64,000 nt of DNA from Halisarca cf. caerulea (taxonomy: Eukaryota; Porifera; Demospongiae; Chondrillida; Halisarcidae): the NCBI GenBank assembly GCA_963170055.1, contig CAUJGJ010000397.1, positions 9,591,801-9,655,800 on the forward strand, given 5' to 3'. The position numbers and the translations under genes were made by a program. The notes under the pieces were generated by a model that had not been told where the DNA came from, did no database searches, and saw nothing but the letters and a program-made list of their open reading frames with translations. The first letter of the stretch is position 1. Each line of letters starts with the position of its first letter. Below are positions 11,621 through 22,780 of the stretch, piece after piece.

Positions 11621-12113
11621 ACGAATATAAACATGGTGAATAAGTCTGTCACGGAAAACCGAATTTCTAAGCTTAAACACCATGTATGAATAAAATCATG
11701 CTTGAAAATCTAGAGAAGGCTTTTATCTACATGTTGGCGCTATCAGTAAGCCTGTGCTCCAAACCGAAAGTCTGGAATTTCTCCGCGAATAAAGTGGGGC
11801 GTTTTGCAATGTAGACACCGTAAAACAATAACTAAGGTACTTAACGACAAAATCATGCTTGAAAATCAAGATAGTCCCGTGATGAAGCCTTTCTGTTGCT
11901 TGCATAAAATTTGTCCAGTCGTTCTGCTGGAATTTCTAGAGAAGTGGTTTTCATCCCTTCTTTCTCCTTTCTTGCCGTAAAGGGGACGGAGTCGAGCACG
12001 CGAGGGGTTGATGACGTCATAATTTGTGGGCAGGGTTATTTAGATCCTCCCACACGTTGTCGCTAAAAATTGTGGCACTAAATTTCAAAATTACCGTTTT
12101 TCATTGCTTGTCA
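11621..12113. other. Non-coding stretch
   Basis: No gene or clear repeat was recognised. A phrase (AAAATCATGCTTGAAAATC) occurs twice (about 11692 and 11850), suggesting a degraded duplication of about 160 bp. Confidence 0.4.
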
Positions 12114-12205
12114 TCACACACACACATACTTGGCCTCATTGGCCTCTTATGGTGTCTTGCACTATACACACTTACACACCACACACACACACACACACGA
12201 ATACG

Positions 12206-12246
<41 letters not shown>

Positions 12247-12500
12247 ACACACACACACATACACGTACACGTACACACGCACGTATACACACCTCTCAGA
12301 CATCTCTCTCCCTCCCTCCTTCACTCCCTCCCCCCACATGCATACACATATACACACACCTCTCTCCCTCCCTCCTTTCCCCTTTCTTTTCTCCCTCCCT
12401 CCCTCCCTCCCTTCCCCCACACACGTACACACACATGCATACACACACACCATATACACACGCATGCCGTGCATACACACACACACACACACCACATCCC
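12114..12500. repeat. CA/CT-rich simple repeat tract
   Basis: Long runs of (CA)n mixed with (TACACA)n, and (CCCT)n/(CTCC)n blocks near 12300-12420, fill nearly 400 bp. Open frames here (His/Thr-rich or Cys/Val-rich) are compositional artefacts. Confidence 0.95.
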
Positions 12501-12952
12501 ACTGCGATTTGCTATATGGATAGAATTAGAGTCTTGTGCCACAAATACTTGTTGCATTGGTGTTATAGACTAAATTTTATTGACTGTGTGTATTTTCTGT
12601 CGTGTTTATGAATCAATTATTTTGTATAATGTTCAAGTTTTGCCACCCATGCATGTCAGTGCAGCGTATTGTGTATTTCCCCGAAAAATTCCGTATACCA
12701 CATACATTGTTGAAAATGGCCGATTTCCCCGAGGCAGGTTATAGCCGCTCACGTTTTGCAAAGAGACCGCTTTTCGCTATATAGTTAATATCACTCTCAG
12801 ACTGTCGTATCGATAATCTAAGGTGGCCATAAGGTGATCACTTTCTTTTCCTAGGAGGAGTTAACGGACAAAGGATTGTAAAGGAAAAGCCGTATATTTG
12901 TCCGCTTTCGATTGTAAACTAAATATGGCGTCTTGTAGCCAAGTACGGGTTA
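12501..12952. other. Non-coding stretch before gypsy pol
   Basis: I see no gene. It may contain a decayed 5' part of the gypsy element that starts being readable at about 12953, but no LTR or primer-binding site was recognised. Confidence 0.4.
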
Positions 12953-14640
12953 ATGTCCTTTGATACCCTTTCTAACGGGGGAGACTCCGTTTTGGTTCCC
13001 CTAGAAAATCATCAGTCTGTTGCGGTCTACTTGGACAGTGGCTGCTGTTTGGGGACTGTCACCTTTGTCTCGGAGGAGTTGGGAGATGCCGCCATTTCAC
13101 TAGAGGAGACCACAGAGCCACCAGTAGAAGTCAATCAACTCATGCAATTGAACATGGAGACCTGGTTGTAGAGGCTTTGGATTTGTAGCAAGGGAGTCTC
13201 ACCAAAGATCAGTTCCACCAGCTAGAGCACTTCATCAGGAACAACGCGGACGTGTTCACTTTGGATGCAAGTGAGTTAGGCCACACTACCATTGTGGAGC
13301 ACCACGTTGATACAGGAGACCACTCTCCTGTTAAGCAACAATTTTGGCAAATTCCCTTTGTGCATCGGCAAGCCATCGAGAAGATAGTACAAGAGATGAG
13401 AGAACAAGGAGTGATACAACCCTCTACCAGCCCCCGGGCCAGCCCCATTGTTTTGGTACCAAAGAAAGATGGGACAAAACATTTCTGTGTGGACTATCGC
13501 CGACTCAACAGTATCATGAACCCCCCCCCCCCACCTCGTATAGATGACATCTTGGACACCCTGGGAGCCTGTCAGTACTTTTTATCACTCGATCTAGCTG
13601 CAGGTTATTGGCAGGTGGGAATGGATGATGAGTCCGTGCCTAAGTCAGCATTTGTCACCCATTTCGGGTTATATGAGTTTGTGTGCGTACCGTTTGGTAT
13701 GTGCAATGCTCCAGCTACCTTCCAACAACACATGGAGACCGTTTTGACCGATCTATTGTGGAAGGAGTGCTTTGCATATCTTGTTGATGTTCTAGTGAGC
13801 TCACCCGACTCTGATGGTTATCTCAAGTCCTTGAAGGTGTTTGATCGTATCCAGGAGGCTGGTTTGCATCTGAAAGCTCAGAAATCAGGGTTTTACTAAA
13901 GCATGGTAGCAGAGCAGGGTGGTACCACCCTGCTTTCATTTTCCCCACCCTGCTTCTATTCTCTCCACCCTGCTTTAATTCTCCCCACCCTGCTTTTATT
14001 CTCTCCACCCTGCTTTCATTTTTGTGTGAGATCATGGGGATTATGAGTATAGGGGCAGAAATGCATCACGTTTGTGCATGGATTAGTTAATTTTGCTTTA
14101 CATTGACTTAGATGAAAAAAATTTTGACAAGAATTCACTTTACTGCAATTACTGACTTATGCTATACCCCTCACCCCCTGCTATAGAAAATTCTGGCTAG
14201 AACACTGGAAATGCCATTCCCTGAGGACATCTGTGAAATACCTTGGCTATGTCATTACTCGTGAAGGAATCCACCCAGATCCAGTGAAGACAGAGAAGGT
14301 TACCAACTTTCCTCAGCCAACACATGTCCATGAAGTCAAGAGTTTCTTAGGGTTAGCAAGTTACTATCGCAGATTTATTCCAGGGTTCTCTAAGATAGCA
14401 GCCCCCTGCATTGCTTGTTGAAGAAGGATTCTGTGTTCTTCCGTTCCACTGATTGTCGGGAGGCATTTGACCTATTGAAGAAGGAGCTCACTACTGCATC
14501 AGTATTGTCATATTCCCAATTCAACACTGTCCATCCTTTTATTTTGGAAACAGATGCCAGTGGTAAAGGCCTGGGTGCCATTCTGGCCCAGCAACAAGAG
14601 GATGGCAAGGTACTATGGGGCACCATTTGGGTAAAAATCA
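12953..14640 (+). pseudogene. Ty3/gypsy pol fragment (RT and RNase H)
   Basis: A pre-RT segment (12953-13168) ends at an in-frame stop, and translation resumes at about 13200. The reverse transcriptase domain (13252-13899) has SPIVLVPKKDG, the VDYRRLN block, LDLAAGYWQV and VPFGMCNAPATFQ. The catalytic YxDD box reads YLVDV, so the second metal-binding Asp is altered. After a small insertion (about 13893-14215) it resumes at SVKYLGYVITREGIHPDPVKT, and RNase H begins at 14415 (ILETDASGKGLGAILAQQQ). It stops making sense after about 14604, so the rest of RNase H and the integrase are absent. A dead fragment of an LTR retrotransposon. Confidence 0.9.
13893..14215. mobile_element. Small MITE-like insertion with a 20-bp minisatellite
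   Basis: This block interrupts the gypsy RT frame between the codons for KAQKS and KCHF. Its ends are imperfect inverted repeats (TTTTACTAAAGCA versus TTTTCTATAGCA on the opposite strand). Inside, 13920-14020 holds about five tandem units of CCACCCTGCTTTNATTCTC. It has no coding capacity. The duplication is uncertain (GAAAT occurs at both sides). Confidence 0.6.
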
Positions 14641-14659
14641 ATGCAAAATGTGATATTTG

Positions 14660-14730
14660 AAATTGCTGAATATTTAGCATATATCCAGATATATATGCCA
14701 TATATATATATATCCAGATATTTAACATAT
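14660..14730. repeat. Tandem TATATCCAGATATTT repeat, left flank
   Basis: Units like ATATCCAGATATTTAGCAT repeat here and continue on the far side of the DUF7869 copy 2 insertion (18115-18200). The transposon therefore landed inside a short AT-rich tandem array. Confidence 0.8.
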
Positions 14731-15051
14731 GTGACCGTACTTGGGAAAAGGGGTACTTTGGTGGGTAGGCATATTTTGAGGTAAGCGCTAAAATAACAAA
14801 CTAGGTGTCAACTTTTCGAAAACTGTTTTTTCGTTTCATACATCTTAAAATAGTATTTTCTATCATTTTTGAAAGTTTCAGTGCGATTCGTTCCTTTTGC
14901 GCTAAGTTATGGCAATAATTATTCATGCTGCCATACTTTTGCTACGCCATTTTATCCGTATACGATCCTTTTGTGGTTGACACGTCATCATACGTTTAAC
15001 GCGCCAAAATTGTAACCACTCGCATGCACATTTATTGTAATTCGAGATTGC

Positions 15052-17044
15052 TTGAACATGGAAAAGGAAGCAGCCATCACGAGCCTTCTCAGAGGCTTCC
15101 AGCTGCAAGATCTTCATTCTGATGATAGAATTGGCATGCTAGATGTGTTTGATGACTACTTCACATCCAACAGCACAGGAGACAGTGAGGATTCTGATGA
15201 AGAGGAACCACACATAAGCACAGGTTGGTTTGACAACAAATCCTCAAATGTTCAACATCTGCCAAAGGTACAAGCATACAAAATAGCATTCATAGAGGTA
15301 CATACACTAAGATAGAATCAAAAACACTTACAATAAGGAATATAACATACAAAAGATAATACGTACAAAACAAGTGTTCTCAAAATTTAATGTTCAATGT
15401 GTTCCACCATAGACTTCACATCACACTCCACTGAATTGGAACCTGTGGAAGATATCATCCAAAAGCCAGTCATAGCCGAAGACAGTGACGATGATAATGG
15501 TGATACACAAGTGTTGCTTGCAAATTCAGATGAGGAAGTGCAGGAGGCTCTTGAACAATACAAAGAGAATTATAACATAGTGCCCGATAGAGTGGATGTT
15601 TCTGAGAATGCTGATGAAGACGATTCACAACAATTTCATACACAAGGGTGCACATGCTCTATAGCCGAAGGTAAACCCTGCTCTTCCCTATTTTCTGTGG
15701 AGTATTTAACATCCAGCTGACTGTGTAGCATGGATCTAACAAGAAAAGAGCTTGATTTGGTAATATTAGGAAGTTTGAGCGCTTGCAGTGATACCACCAA
15801 ATACACAGCATCATCAAAAGGACACCATAAAGTAAAAGAACGCAAGAGAGGATACACACAATTCATGCACTCGGGCAAACGTGTGTGTAAAACCACTTTT
15901 TGCTACTTACATGGGATAGGGAAGAAGAGGCTAGCACATCTTGTAAAACACTACATACAAAATGGCATAACTCCCAGGGAGCAAGGAAATTCCCGCAAAA
16001 CACCATCCAATACGCTCTCATTCAAATCAGTGGAGTACATCCTGTGCTTCCTGCACTCTCTGGTTGACCAACAAGGCATCCTGCTACCAGGACGAGTCCC
16101 GGGGTACAAAAGAGATGACTTAAAGTTGTTGCCATCCTCTCTCTCTAAGAAAGAGATATGGAGAAAATACTGTGAGTCAATGGCTACCATGCAAGGAGAG
16201 GTAAAACAGGTGTACTACATTACATTCTGTCACCTGTGGAAAGAATTGACTCCACAGATTGTAGTTATGAAACCTATGACTGACCTGTGCTGGACTTGTC
16301 AAAAAAACAATGCTGCAGTAATTAAAGCTAGCAATAGATGCGAAGACCAGAAGTCCTCAGCACTACAAGTAGCAACTAGGCACATAGAATTGGCAGAGCA
16401 AGAGCGAACCAGGTACAACATTATCTGTAAGCTATGCAAAGAATCAGTTCTCTCTGCTTTTCTCATGGCCCACCCCCACCTTTCTGTAACAACCAGCCTT
16501 GTTCTGTGGATGCAGCAGTCCACTACTCTTTTGACATGGCCCAGCAAGTACATTACCCTTCTGATCCACTACAACCTGGCCCTATATACTTCCTCACCCC
16601 CAGGAAGTGCAATGTGTTTGGTGTATGCTGTGAGGGAATCCCCCGACAGGTGTTCTATTTAACTGATGAGGCAGCTGATTGTGGTAAAGAGGCAAACAGT
16701 ATTATCAGCCGAATACATCATTTCTTCTCCCACCATGGTCTTGGTGAGAAGAATGTATACCTTAATGCTGACAATTGTCGCAGTCAAAACAAGTAATTCG
16801 AGTTAAAAACTCGTGGGGGCTGCCGCCCCACGCACTCGAATCACTTGCAAAGCATTGGAGTGTAAGTGCACAGCTGAACATTCATTGAACATACTGTTTA
16901 TTGTAACTGGACGATTGTTTTGAAAACAATTGCCATATTTGGCAATTGTTTTCAAAACAATTCCTGTAACTCATTCCTGTATAAATTCATACTTCTCTAT
17001 TACTATTATATAAATTCTCTATTATAAGACTTTTCTTCAAATCC

Positions 17045-17083
<39 letters not shown>

Positions 17084-17689
17084 GACGAGCGTTACACACC
17101 GGAAGTCCAAATAAAAACAATATAGGGGCTGCCTGCGGCAGCCCCTAACAAGAACAACATAATGCTCCAATACTTGATGTGGCGGATAATGACAGGACTA
17201 CATTCAACCATCACACTACACTTTCTTGTTGCTGGTCACACAAAATTCTCACCTGATTGGTGCTTTGGGCTTTTTAAGCATCTTTACAGGAAAACCCTGG
17301 TGGGCTCACTAAAGGACATTTGCGATGTTGTCAACAATTCTGCTGTTTGCAATGTAGCCCAGCCGGTTTCAGAACAAGATGGAACCATCATTGTACCAAC
17401 GCACGACTGGCAGCAGTTCTTGAACCATCACTTTCGCAAGTTGAAGAATGTCAGCACATATCACCACTTCAGATTTTCTTCCAGCGACCCAGGAGTTGTT
17501 TTCTTGAAGCAATACGATGACTCAGCGGAAGAACGCGTTCCTTTGCTCAAAGGCAACTGGCAGCCCGACAACGATTTTCCCGAAGTAATTCAGCCGGCAG
17601 GACTCCGTCTAGAGCGCCAAAGCTATCTCTACGAGCGGATTAGAGAATTTTGCCCAGAGGAGAGAAGAGACAACAGCACTCCGAAATAA
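15052..17689 (+). pseudogene. DUF7869 transposase, copy 2
   Basis: Exon 1 (15052 to about 15222) encodes an acidic leader (EDSDEEE) like that of copy 1. Exon 2 has an acidic region and GCTCSIAEGKPC, then an in-frame TGA (15718-15720). The main frame carries ELDLVILG, CYLHGIGKKRLAHL, LLPGRVPGYKRDD, the Cys pairs CWTC and CKLC, HYSFDMAQQVHYP, LNADNCRSQNKNN and FLVAGHTKFSPDWCFG. A frameshift lies at about 16450-16500. A hairpin element (16790-17148) cuts the frame exactly inside QNK-NN; removing it restores the frame, so that insertion came late. The stop is at 17687-17689. Confidence 0.85.
16790..17148 (-). mobile_element. Hairpin-ended non-autonomous element, family 2
   Basis: The ends are CAAGTAATTCGAG and a GC-rich stem (GGGGCTGCC...GGCAGCCCC) followed by TAA. 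Each end forms its own hairpin, and the middle holds an inverted repeat (GTTTTGAAAACAATTGCC) and a (TA)n tract. The empty site can be read from the interrupted transposase ORF. All added bases belong to the element, so there is no target duplication, or at most 2 bp. A microsatellite core, terminal hairpins and no duplication resemble Helentron-derived elements (HINE/DINE-1 type). Other copies: 44744-45415 and 54040-54384. Confidence 0.75.
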
Positions 17690-18114
17690 CAGTGAACATA
17701 TTTTCCATAGCTAGCTTTAAAGACTCAATTAGAAGTTTAAATTCTAACTTTTTCCGTTTGTATCCTCTGTCAAGCTCAAAAGTCATTGCAGAATGAACGT
17801 TTCTCCTACCCGCACACTGTCTCGGTTCTGATGGAAGGACATTGCACAACTTTGTTACATCACTATTATGATGTAATCACTTTACCGTATACGATTGTTA
17901 TACTATTTAGCGGAAGTAAAGCTAAAACGTACCGCCATGCATAACTACAAGTTTACGTGAAATCGGTATTTTTTGCATATAACTTCCGACAGGAAACTCG
18001 TATGAAGCCGCCGTTATCACCTCGTTATAGAGCGTTGAGAGTGCGTTCGAATGATACCAAAAGCGCATTTTCGATGAAACCCACCAAAGTACCCCTTTTC
18101 CCAAGTACGGTCAC

Positions 18115-18200
18115 ATATATCTGGATATTTGGCATATATCCAGATATTTGGCATATATATACAGATATTTGGCATATATCCGGATATTTAGCCCATATTT
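18115..18200. repeat. Tandem TATATCCAGATATTT repeat, right flank
   Basis: About four units of ATATCCAGATATTTGGCAT continue the array seen at 14660-14730. Confidence 0.8.
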
Positions 18201-18232
18201 ATATTTGGCATTATGCGGGGATTACGCATATT

Positions 18233-19079
18233 CAGGGTTTTATCTGGGGGAGGGGAACCTTGGGTATGGTTCCCCCCCTAAGCAGAAAGGTTCCCCCCCA
18301 AAATAAAAATATGCACGCTTAATTTTTGTGAAGGAACACTGTCATGAATTGATTATAAATCCATTTATAAAGGGTAGAATTTGCCAAAAATGCTTATATT
18401 ATTAATAGCTTGTATTAATTAATCTTGAATCAATTGGTATGTATGTTTATTTAGCAGTTACATAGTCAATGAATACATGTGTCAAAATTTAGGAGTTCTA
18501 ATGTAAATTGCACGTGGTTTAGCTTTGTTCTAAACAGCATGGCATAAGCATTCGTGCAAGGATTTATTCATGTATAGGTACTTACGCATGCTTGCACATG
18601 TTCAGGGTTTCGTTTAGAGGAAGGGGGCACAGGGGGTATCTTTCCCTTGAAAGTTTATCCTAGCTATAACACACATGCACAGTTGCAACAGACCAATCTG
18701 TGGATTGTATTCAGAAACAGCTTGAGTGGCGTAAAACAGCCTCATTTATCACCTTATGAGGCATGAAAACTAAAAATTTTCCTGGGGGAGCATACCCCAG
18801 ACCCCCCCCCCTAATTTAGACCACTATCATTCCACATGCATATCTGCCCGCCGTTACGTACATCACTATACTTTGCCATTGCCTCATCTTCACTATTCTG
18901 AAAGAAAACCTGATATGCATGCTGCATGCATGAGTGTGGTTTTAATATCATTGATACACAACATCATGCTTGCGCCACGCCACCCTGCGACGCGCCAGGC
19001 ATGTGTATATATACATACGTACATATAAATAGATGTGTAGGTTCCCCCAAAAAAAAATTTGACCCCAGATAAAACCCTG
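18233..19079. mobile_element. hAT-like MITE, 847 bp
   Basis: It begins CAGGGTTTTATCTGGGG and ends with the exact reverse complement (19063-19079). There is no coding capacity. CAGGG ends are typical of hAT elements, but I could not match an 8-bp duplication, so the flanks may be altered. Inside, another CAGGGTTT-type end at 18602 and a C-rich block near 18780-18812 resembling the hAT subterminal block at 32690-32730 suggest nesting. Confidence 0.6.
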
Positions 19080-19699
19080 ATAATAAGGGTGTATAAAAAA
19101 CATTTAAAAATGGTAAAAGGATGTAGGACTGACACAGGATCGTGCAAAAAGCCATTATCAAAAAAGGATTCTCCAAAAACACTTGGAACAAGGGTAAGTT
19201 GCATAACCAGTAGAGGGCTAGTTGGGCAAAGGGCAAGACAGGCGTTAGGCAGCACATATGTACTGTATAATGTGCTGCACATGCGGGATGTAGGAATTTG
19301 CACAGTGTGCACTCAGTCCAACTAAACTCTGTCTAGCCCTATACCCGTCTAGTCTCATGTATGTGTAGCCCTATGCTCATCTAGCCCTTGCTTTGCATGT
19401 TCTTGATCCGCTCTTAAAAAATAACAGATACTATAATATTATTTGTAATACCAATTGAATGCTTGGGATCGAGCTCTGTCTGCATAGAGCAGAACCATAG
19501 ATTATCTATACTACGTAACCGAACCAAACGCATGTCCATGGTGAATTGCGTGAGGGGTATAGAAAAGGAACGGTACCGGTGGTTGAGATCAAACTTTCCT
19601 CTGATGCAAGTACTATAAAATTTGCTTCTCGACAACTTTCTCGTGTTCTTTGTGCACTTTTACTGAGCTTTCAAGTCGACAGCCACTTTAGCGAAAAAA
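19080..19699. other. Non-coding stretch
   Basis: No gene recognised. Repeated TCTAGCCCTAT-type phrases at about 19330-19390 form a short imperfect tandem repeat. Confidence 0.4.
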
Positions 19700-19969
19700 A
19701 TGGTGGCAGCCATGTTTCACCCGTCACAGGCATGTGAGGGTCCGATTGCAGCTGTACGTATACGCAAAATTATGGACTACTCGGAGCAGGAGAACAGCCT
19801 CAACATATCTACAGAAGAGCTGAGGGAGTTGGTCCAGGAGGAAGTGGGGGAGCAAATTGAAGTACAGGGGAGGACAAATGATGGCAGTGACAGTGTTAGC
19901 TATAATGAAGAGAGCAAAAGAGAAGATTTAGATGTGAGAGGCAGTTGCAATGAGGATGGAAGTGAGGTG

Positions 19970-20143
19970 TGTAGCGTTAACCTAGATTCGCAATATTCTC
20001 AATCAGAACAATCTCAATAATCAAAGCTCCAACTCGATCACATGTTCAACTACAACACGTCATCAAAACTAATAATAGAAACATGCACATGCTACATATA
20101 GTAACAATCACAATACAACACAATAAGCACAGGTTACACTACA
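19970..20143 (-). repeat. LTR (3' LTR in element orientation)
   Basis: 174 bp, starts TG and ends CA, and is preceded on the minus strand by a polypurine tract. It differs from its partner at three bases. Confidence 0.95.
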
Positions 20144-20165
20144 TCTCCCTTTTTAGAAGTGTTTG

Positions 20166-20455
20166 TTACTTGTTATAAGGTTTGTACCTGTTTGGAGGCA
20201 CCGAAACTCTACCACTTCTGGTAACATAATGATCAGCCACTGTTGTCTGCGAACAGCTTGAGGAATCACTTTCGATATTTGCTTCATCACGTTCTTCTGT
20301 AGCCGAGGACGGTATTACACCCAACTGATGTCGGTTTCTTCTCACTATTCCATTGGAGGCTGACACCTGATATGACCTTGGAGCCACCTCTGTGAGTACT
20401 ATGCCTTCCGACCGACTTTCTGGAATCCATACCCTATCTCCTGTCTCTAGAGGAT
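20166..20455 (-). pseudogene. Integrase C-terminal tail left after deletion
   Basis: The minus strand reads GDRVWIPESRSEGIVLTEVAPRSYQV and then RRNRHQLG, the usual C-terminal end of a gypsy integrase, followed by a Ser/Arg-rich tail. It joins directly to the end of the protease region, which marks the internal deletion. Confidence 0.8.
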
Positions 20456-21594
20456 CTAGAGATTAAGACCTTCGATGGCTGGGCGGCCCATTAGTGCCGT
20501 CTGTAGGTCACGGACAACAAATATTTCCTCCTCCATTTCATTAGCCCCATATGTCAGAAGGCCTTTGAACTGCCCGCATACTTTGAGTGGTTGTTGACTT
20601 GGTCCAGTCAGGGTTTTAGTTGTAGTTTCCAAAGTAACACCCTCTATGTCGCAGAAAGCTGACTCTGGCACAACACTTACATCAGCACCTGTGTCAATCT
20701 TAAAATCCATCGGTAAACCGTTGACTGCGACTGTGGCCACCCATGGGTTATCCTTCGTTTGGCCTTTTTGGCGTACTGTGGCTATAAAGAAGTCATCATC
20801 CTGATCGACTTGGATAGTGCTGATCCTCTTGGTATGGCATAGGGCTTGGAAATGCCCCTTCTTTCCACACTTGTGGCATTTGGCATCACGTGCGGGGCAG
20901 TGGTCTCGTCTATGGGAAGGTGCTTTGCCGCAACGGGTACAAGGCGATGATGGCTGGCTGGTCTTCTTGGGCTGTGCCAGATACCCTCCCTTCCTCTCTG
21001 GTTTTCCTTTCCGATATGGTTTGTTTGAGGAAATTGAATCTACATTCGATTGTACCTCACCTCTCACAATGGATTGCTGCTTTCGGACAGCTTCTCTCTG
21101 ACGGGCTGAAGCCATTGCCTTTTCTAGTGAGAGGGTTTCATCCATCTGTATTTTTCTGACAATGCTGCGTCTCGCAGGCCTACCACTAGCCTGTCTCTTA
21201 TCATCTGGTCGTGTAGGGCTCCATAATCGCAATGCTTTGCGAGTCCGTAGAGTGCTGTCACGAAGCTATCGACCGACTCTCCTTCTTCTTGTTTCCGTTG
21301 ATTAAACTTCGCTCGTTCGAAGATGGGATTCCGTCTTTTAATGAAATGATTTTGGTACTTTTCCACTACGGTGTCGTACTTCTTCTTTTCTTCTGTCGTT
21401 AATCCGAGTGTGCTAAGGATGTCGTCCGCCTTGTCGCCCATGGCATAGATCAATGTGTTGATCTGGCTTTCCTCGCTTTTCTCGGCAAGTCCCGACGCTT
21501 GTCTGAATCTCTCAAATCTTCGAATCCACTTCGGCCACTCTTCCGGGTGGCCGAAATCGAATCTTTCTGGCGGGGGAATCTGGTACGAGGCCAT
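20456..21594 (-). pseudogene. Gag-protease of the LTR element, one frameshift
   Basis: The frame starts at ATG 21594 just inside the 5' LTR. It has a gypsy Gag capsid region (WPKWIRRFERFRQASGL), two zinc knuckles (CTRCGKAPSHRRDHC and CHKCGKKGHFQALC) and a retropepsin active site (DTGADVSVVP). A one-base loss near 21165 shifts the frame before the knuckles. I see no canonical slippery heptamer, and the site is too early for a gag-pol shift, so it is more likely a mutation. Gag would package RNA and the protease would process the polyprotein. Confidence 0.88.
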
Positions 21595-21618
21595 TTCGGC
21601 TCTCCACTTCTGACACCA

Positions 21619-21792
21619 TGTAGCGTTAACCTAGATTCGCAATATTCTCAATCAGAACAATCTCAATAATCAAAGCTCCAACTCGAGCACATGTTTAACT
21701 ACAACACGTCATCAAAACTAATAATAGAAACATGCACATGCTACATATAGTAACAATTACAATACAACACAATAAGCACAGGTTACACTACA
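21619..21792 (-). repeat. LTR (5' LTR in element orientation)
   Basis: 174 bp, the partner of 19970-20143. The primer-binding-like site abuts its inner end. Confidence 0.95.
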
Positions 21793-22483
21793 AGGTGGGA
21801 ATTGCAAAGAGAAGGAAGGTAGATAATGAAGAAGAGGAAGATGTAGAGAAGAGGGCCAGAGGAAAAAGAGGAGGGAAGGGGAAAAAGAAGAAAGAAAGTC
21901 AGGGGCAAGGCGAAGATCAAAGAGATGGAAGTCAGAGTGGTGGTCAAGGAGGAGGAGGTTGGAGCAATGGTAGTGGTGGTGGAGGAGGTGGTGGTGGTGG
22001 AGGTTGGGATCATAGAGGTGGTGGTGGTTATCGGGGTCGTGGATGTGGTGGTGGAGGTCAGGGTCGTGGAGATGGTGGTGGAGGTCGTAGAGGTGGTGGT
22101 GGAGGTCGTGGAGGTCATGGAGGTGGATATCGAGGTCGTGGAGGTAGGAGGGGAGCAAAAATATATAACATTAACTTTTATTAAGACATATTATTGTATG
22201 ACTGTCATTTATGCCACTGATTTATATGTGTGATGCACTTGACAATGTGATTTACCTATCGCATGTGGAACATGTCCACGGACACTTGTATGGCTTCAGT
22301 GATCAGAAAATTTATCTTCACTTTTTAGTCTTATTTCTTACTACAAATATGTGCTATCTTCTAACAACTAGTACCATTGTGTAGATGGCTGCATTACCTT
22401 TCGTTCGATGTCAAACTTGAAAGAATTTTATATGTTCCTTGAAATGTATGCGCATTCTCCTTAAACATATAAAAACACGAAAA

Positions 22484-22780
22484 ACGGCTGTGCGGCAGTG
22501 CAGCTTCAAAGCTAAGGGCACAAATGTTGGTATACACGTTCCTTACCTAAGTATCTAAAACTTCCATGTTGGGGATTTAAATATCTCTAAGAGTTTTAGA
22601 GAAAAATGGTAAAAACCACAAATTTAAACCATGGTAGCTCACCCTTTCGCCTGTAACGTCTGAATCAGGCAATGAATCAAAATCCCCAACATGGAAGATA
22701 TTTATTATCCTATAATACAGCCAATAAATGTAAAAAAGTATGCCAAAAGCCTTTTTCCCACTGCCGCCCAGCCATTAAAG
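22484..22780. repeat. Nested inverted repeats inside R-A
   Basis: An outer pair (CGGCTGTGCGGCAGTG ... CACTGCCGCCCAGCC) encloses an inner pair (CTTCCATGTTGGGGATTT ... AAATCCCCAACATGGAAG) about 150 bp across. The same arrangement is at 46589-46885 in copy 2. It is probably a MITE with a further fold-back inside, or a large cruciform-forming core. Confidence 0.75.

Larger units (their letters stand above)
14731..18114 (+). mobile_element. DUF7869 DNA transposon, copy 2
   Basis: The ends are perfect 36-bp inverted repeats starting GTGACCGTACTTGGGAAAAG, at 14731-14766 and 18079-18114, flanked by ATAT on both sides (14727-14730, 18115-18118). The element is 3384 bp including a 359-bp hairpin element at 16790-17148. 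It carries a single spliced DUF7869 transposase gene on plus. The repeat sequence differs from copy 1 beyond GTGAC, so the two are different families of the same superfamily. It sits in a TATATCCAGATATTT tandem array. Confidence 0.88.
19970..21792 (-). mobile_element. Pol-deleted Ty3/gypsy-like LTR retrotransposon
   Basis: Two 174-bp direct LTRs (TGTAGCG...ACTACA; 19970-20143 and 21619-21792) differ at only three positions I can count. The element is flanked by a perfect 5-bp duplication, AGGTG (19965-19969, 21793-21797). On the minus strand a primer-binding-like TGGTGTCAGAAGTGGAG (21602-21618) directly follows the LTR, and a purine tract (20144-20155) precedes the other. Gag-protease is present, but RT, RNase H and most of the integrase are missing, with a sharp junction at about 20455. 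It is young but could move only with help from a full-length relative. Confidence 0.93.
19700..22184 (+). pseudogene. RGG-rich protein gene split by an LTR retrotransposon
   Basis: The left part (19700-19969, 90 codons) is an acidic, Glu/Asp/Ser-rich segment. The right part (21798-22184) continues with a basic Lys/Arg stretch (KRRKVDNEEEEDVEKRARGK) and a long Gly/Arg tail (GGGRRGGGG, GGYRGRG). The two join in frame if the LTR element and one copy of AGGTG are removed, giving about 218 residues. RGG tails usually bind RNA or DNA. No family was recognised, and it could be a host gene or an accessory ORF of an unrecognised element. The start at 19700 is the first in-frame ATG; an upstream exon cannot be excluded. 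Confidence 0.6.

Noticed and set aside
12024..12611. Several ORFs of 60-195 codons on both strands
   Set aside because: They are translations of CA/CT simple repeats (His/Thr or Val/Cys runs) with no domain.
12953..14640. Endogenous retrovirus
   Set aside because: The pol order and motifs are those of a Ty3/gypsy retrotransposon. No envelope gene is seen.
21124..21232. Programmed -1 frameshift in gag
   Set aside because: There is no canonical slippery heptamer, and the shift falls before the zinc knuckles, so a mutation is more likely.
21757..22158. His/Leu-rich and Thr-rich ORFs opposite the RGG tail
   Set aside because: They are the antisense of the GGT/CGT repeats encoding Gly/Arg.
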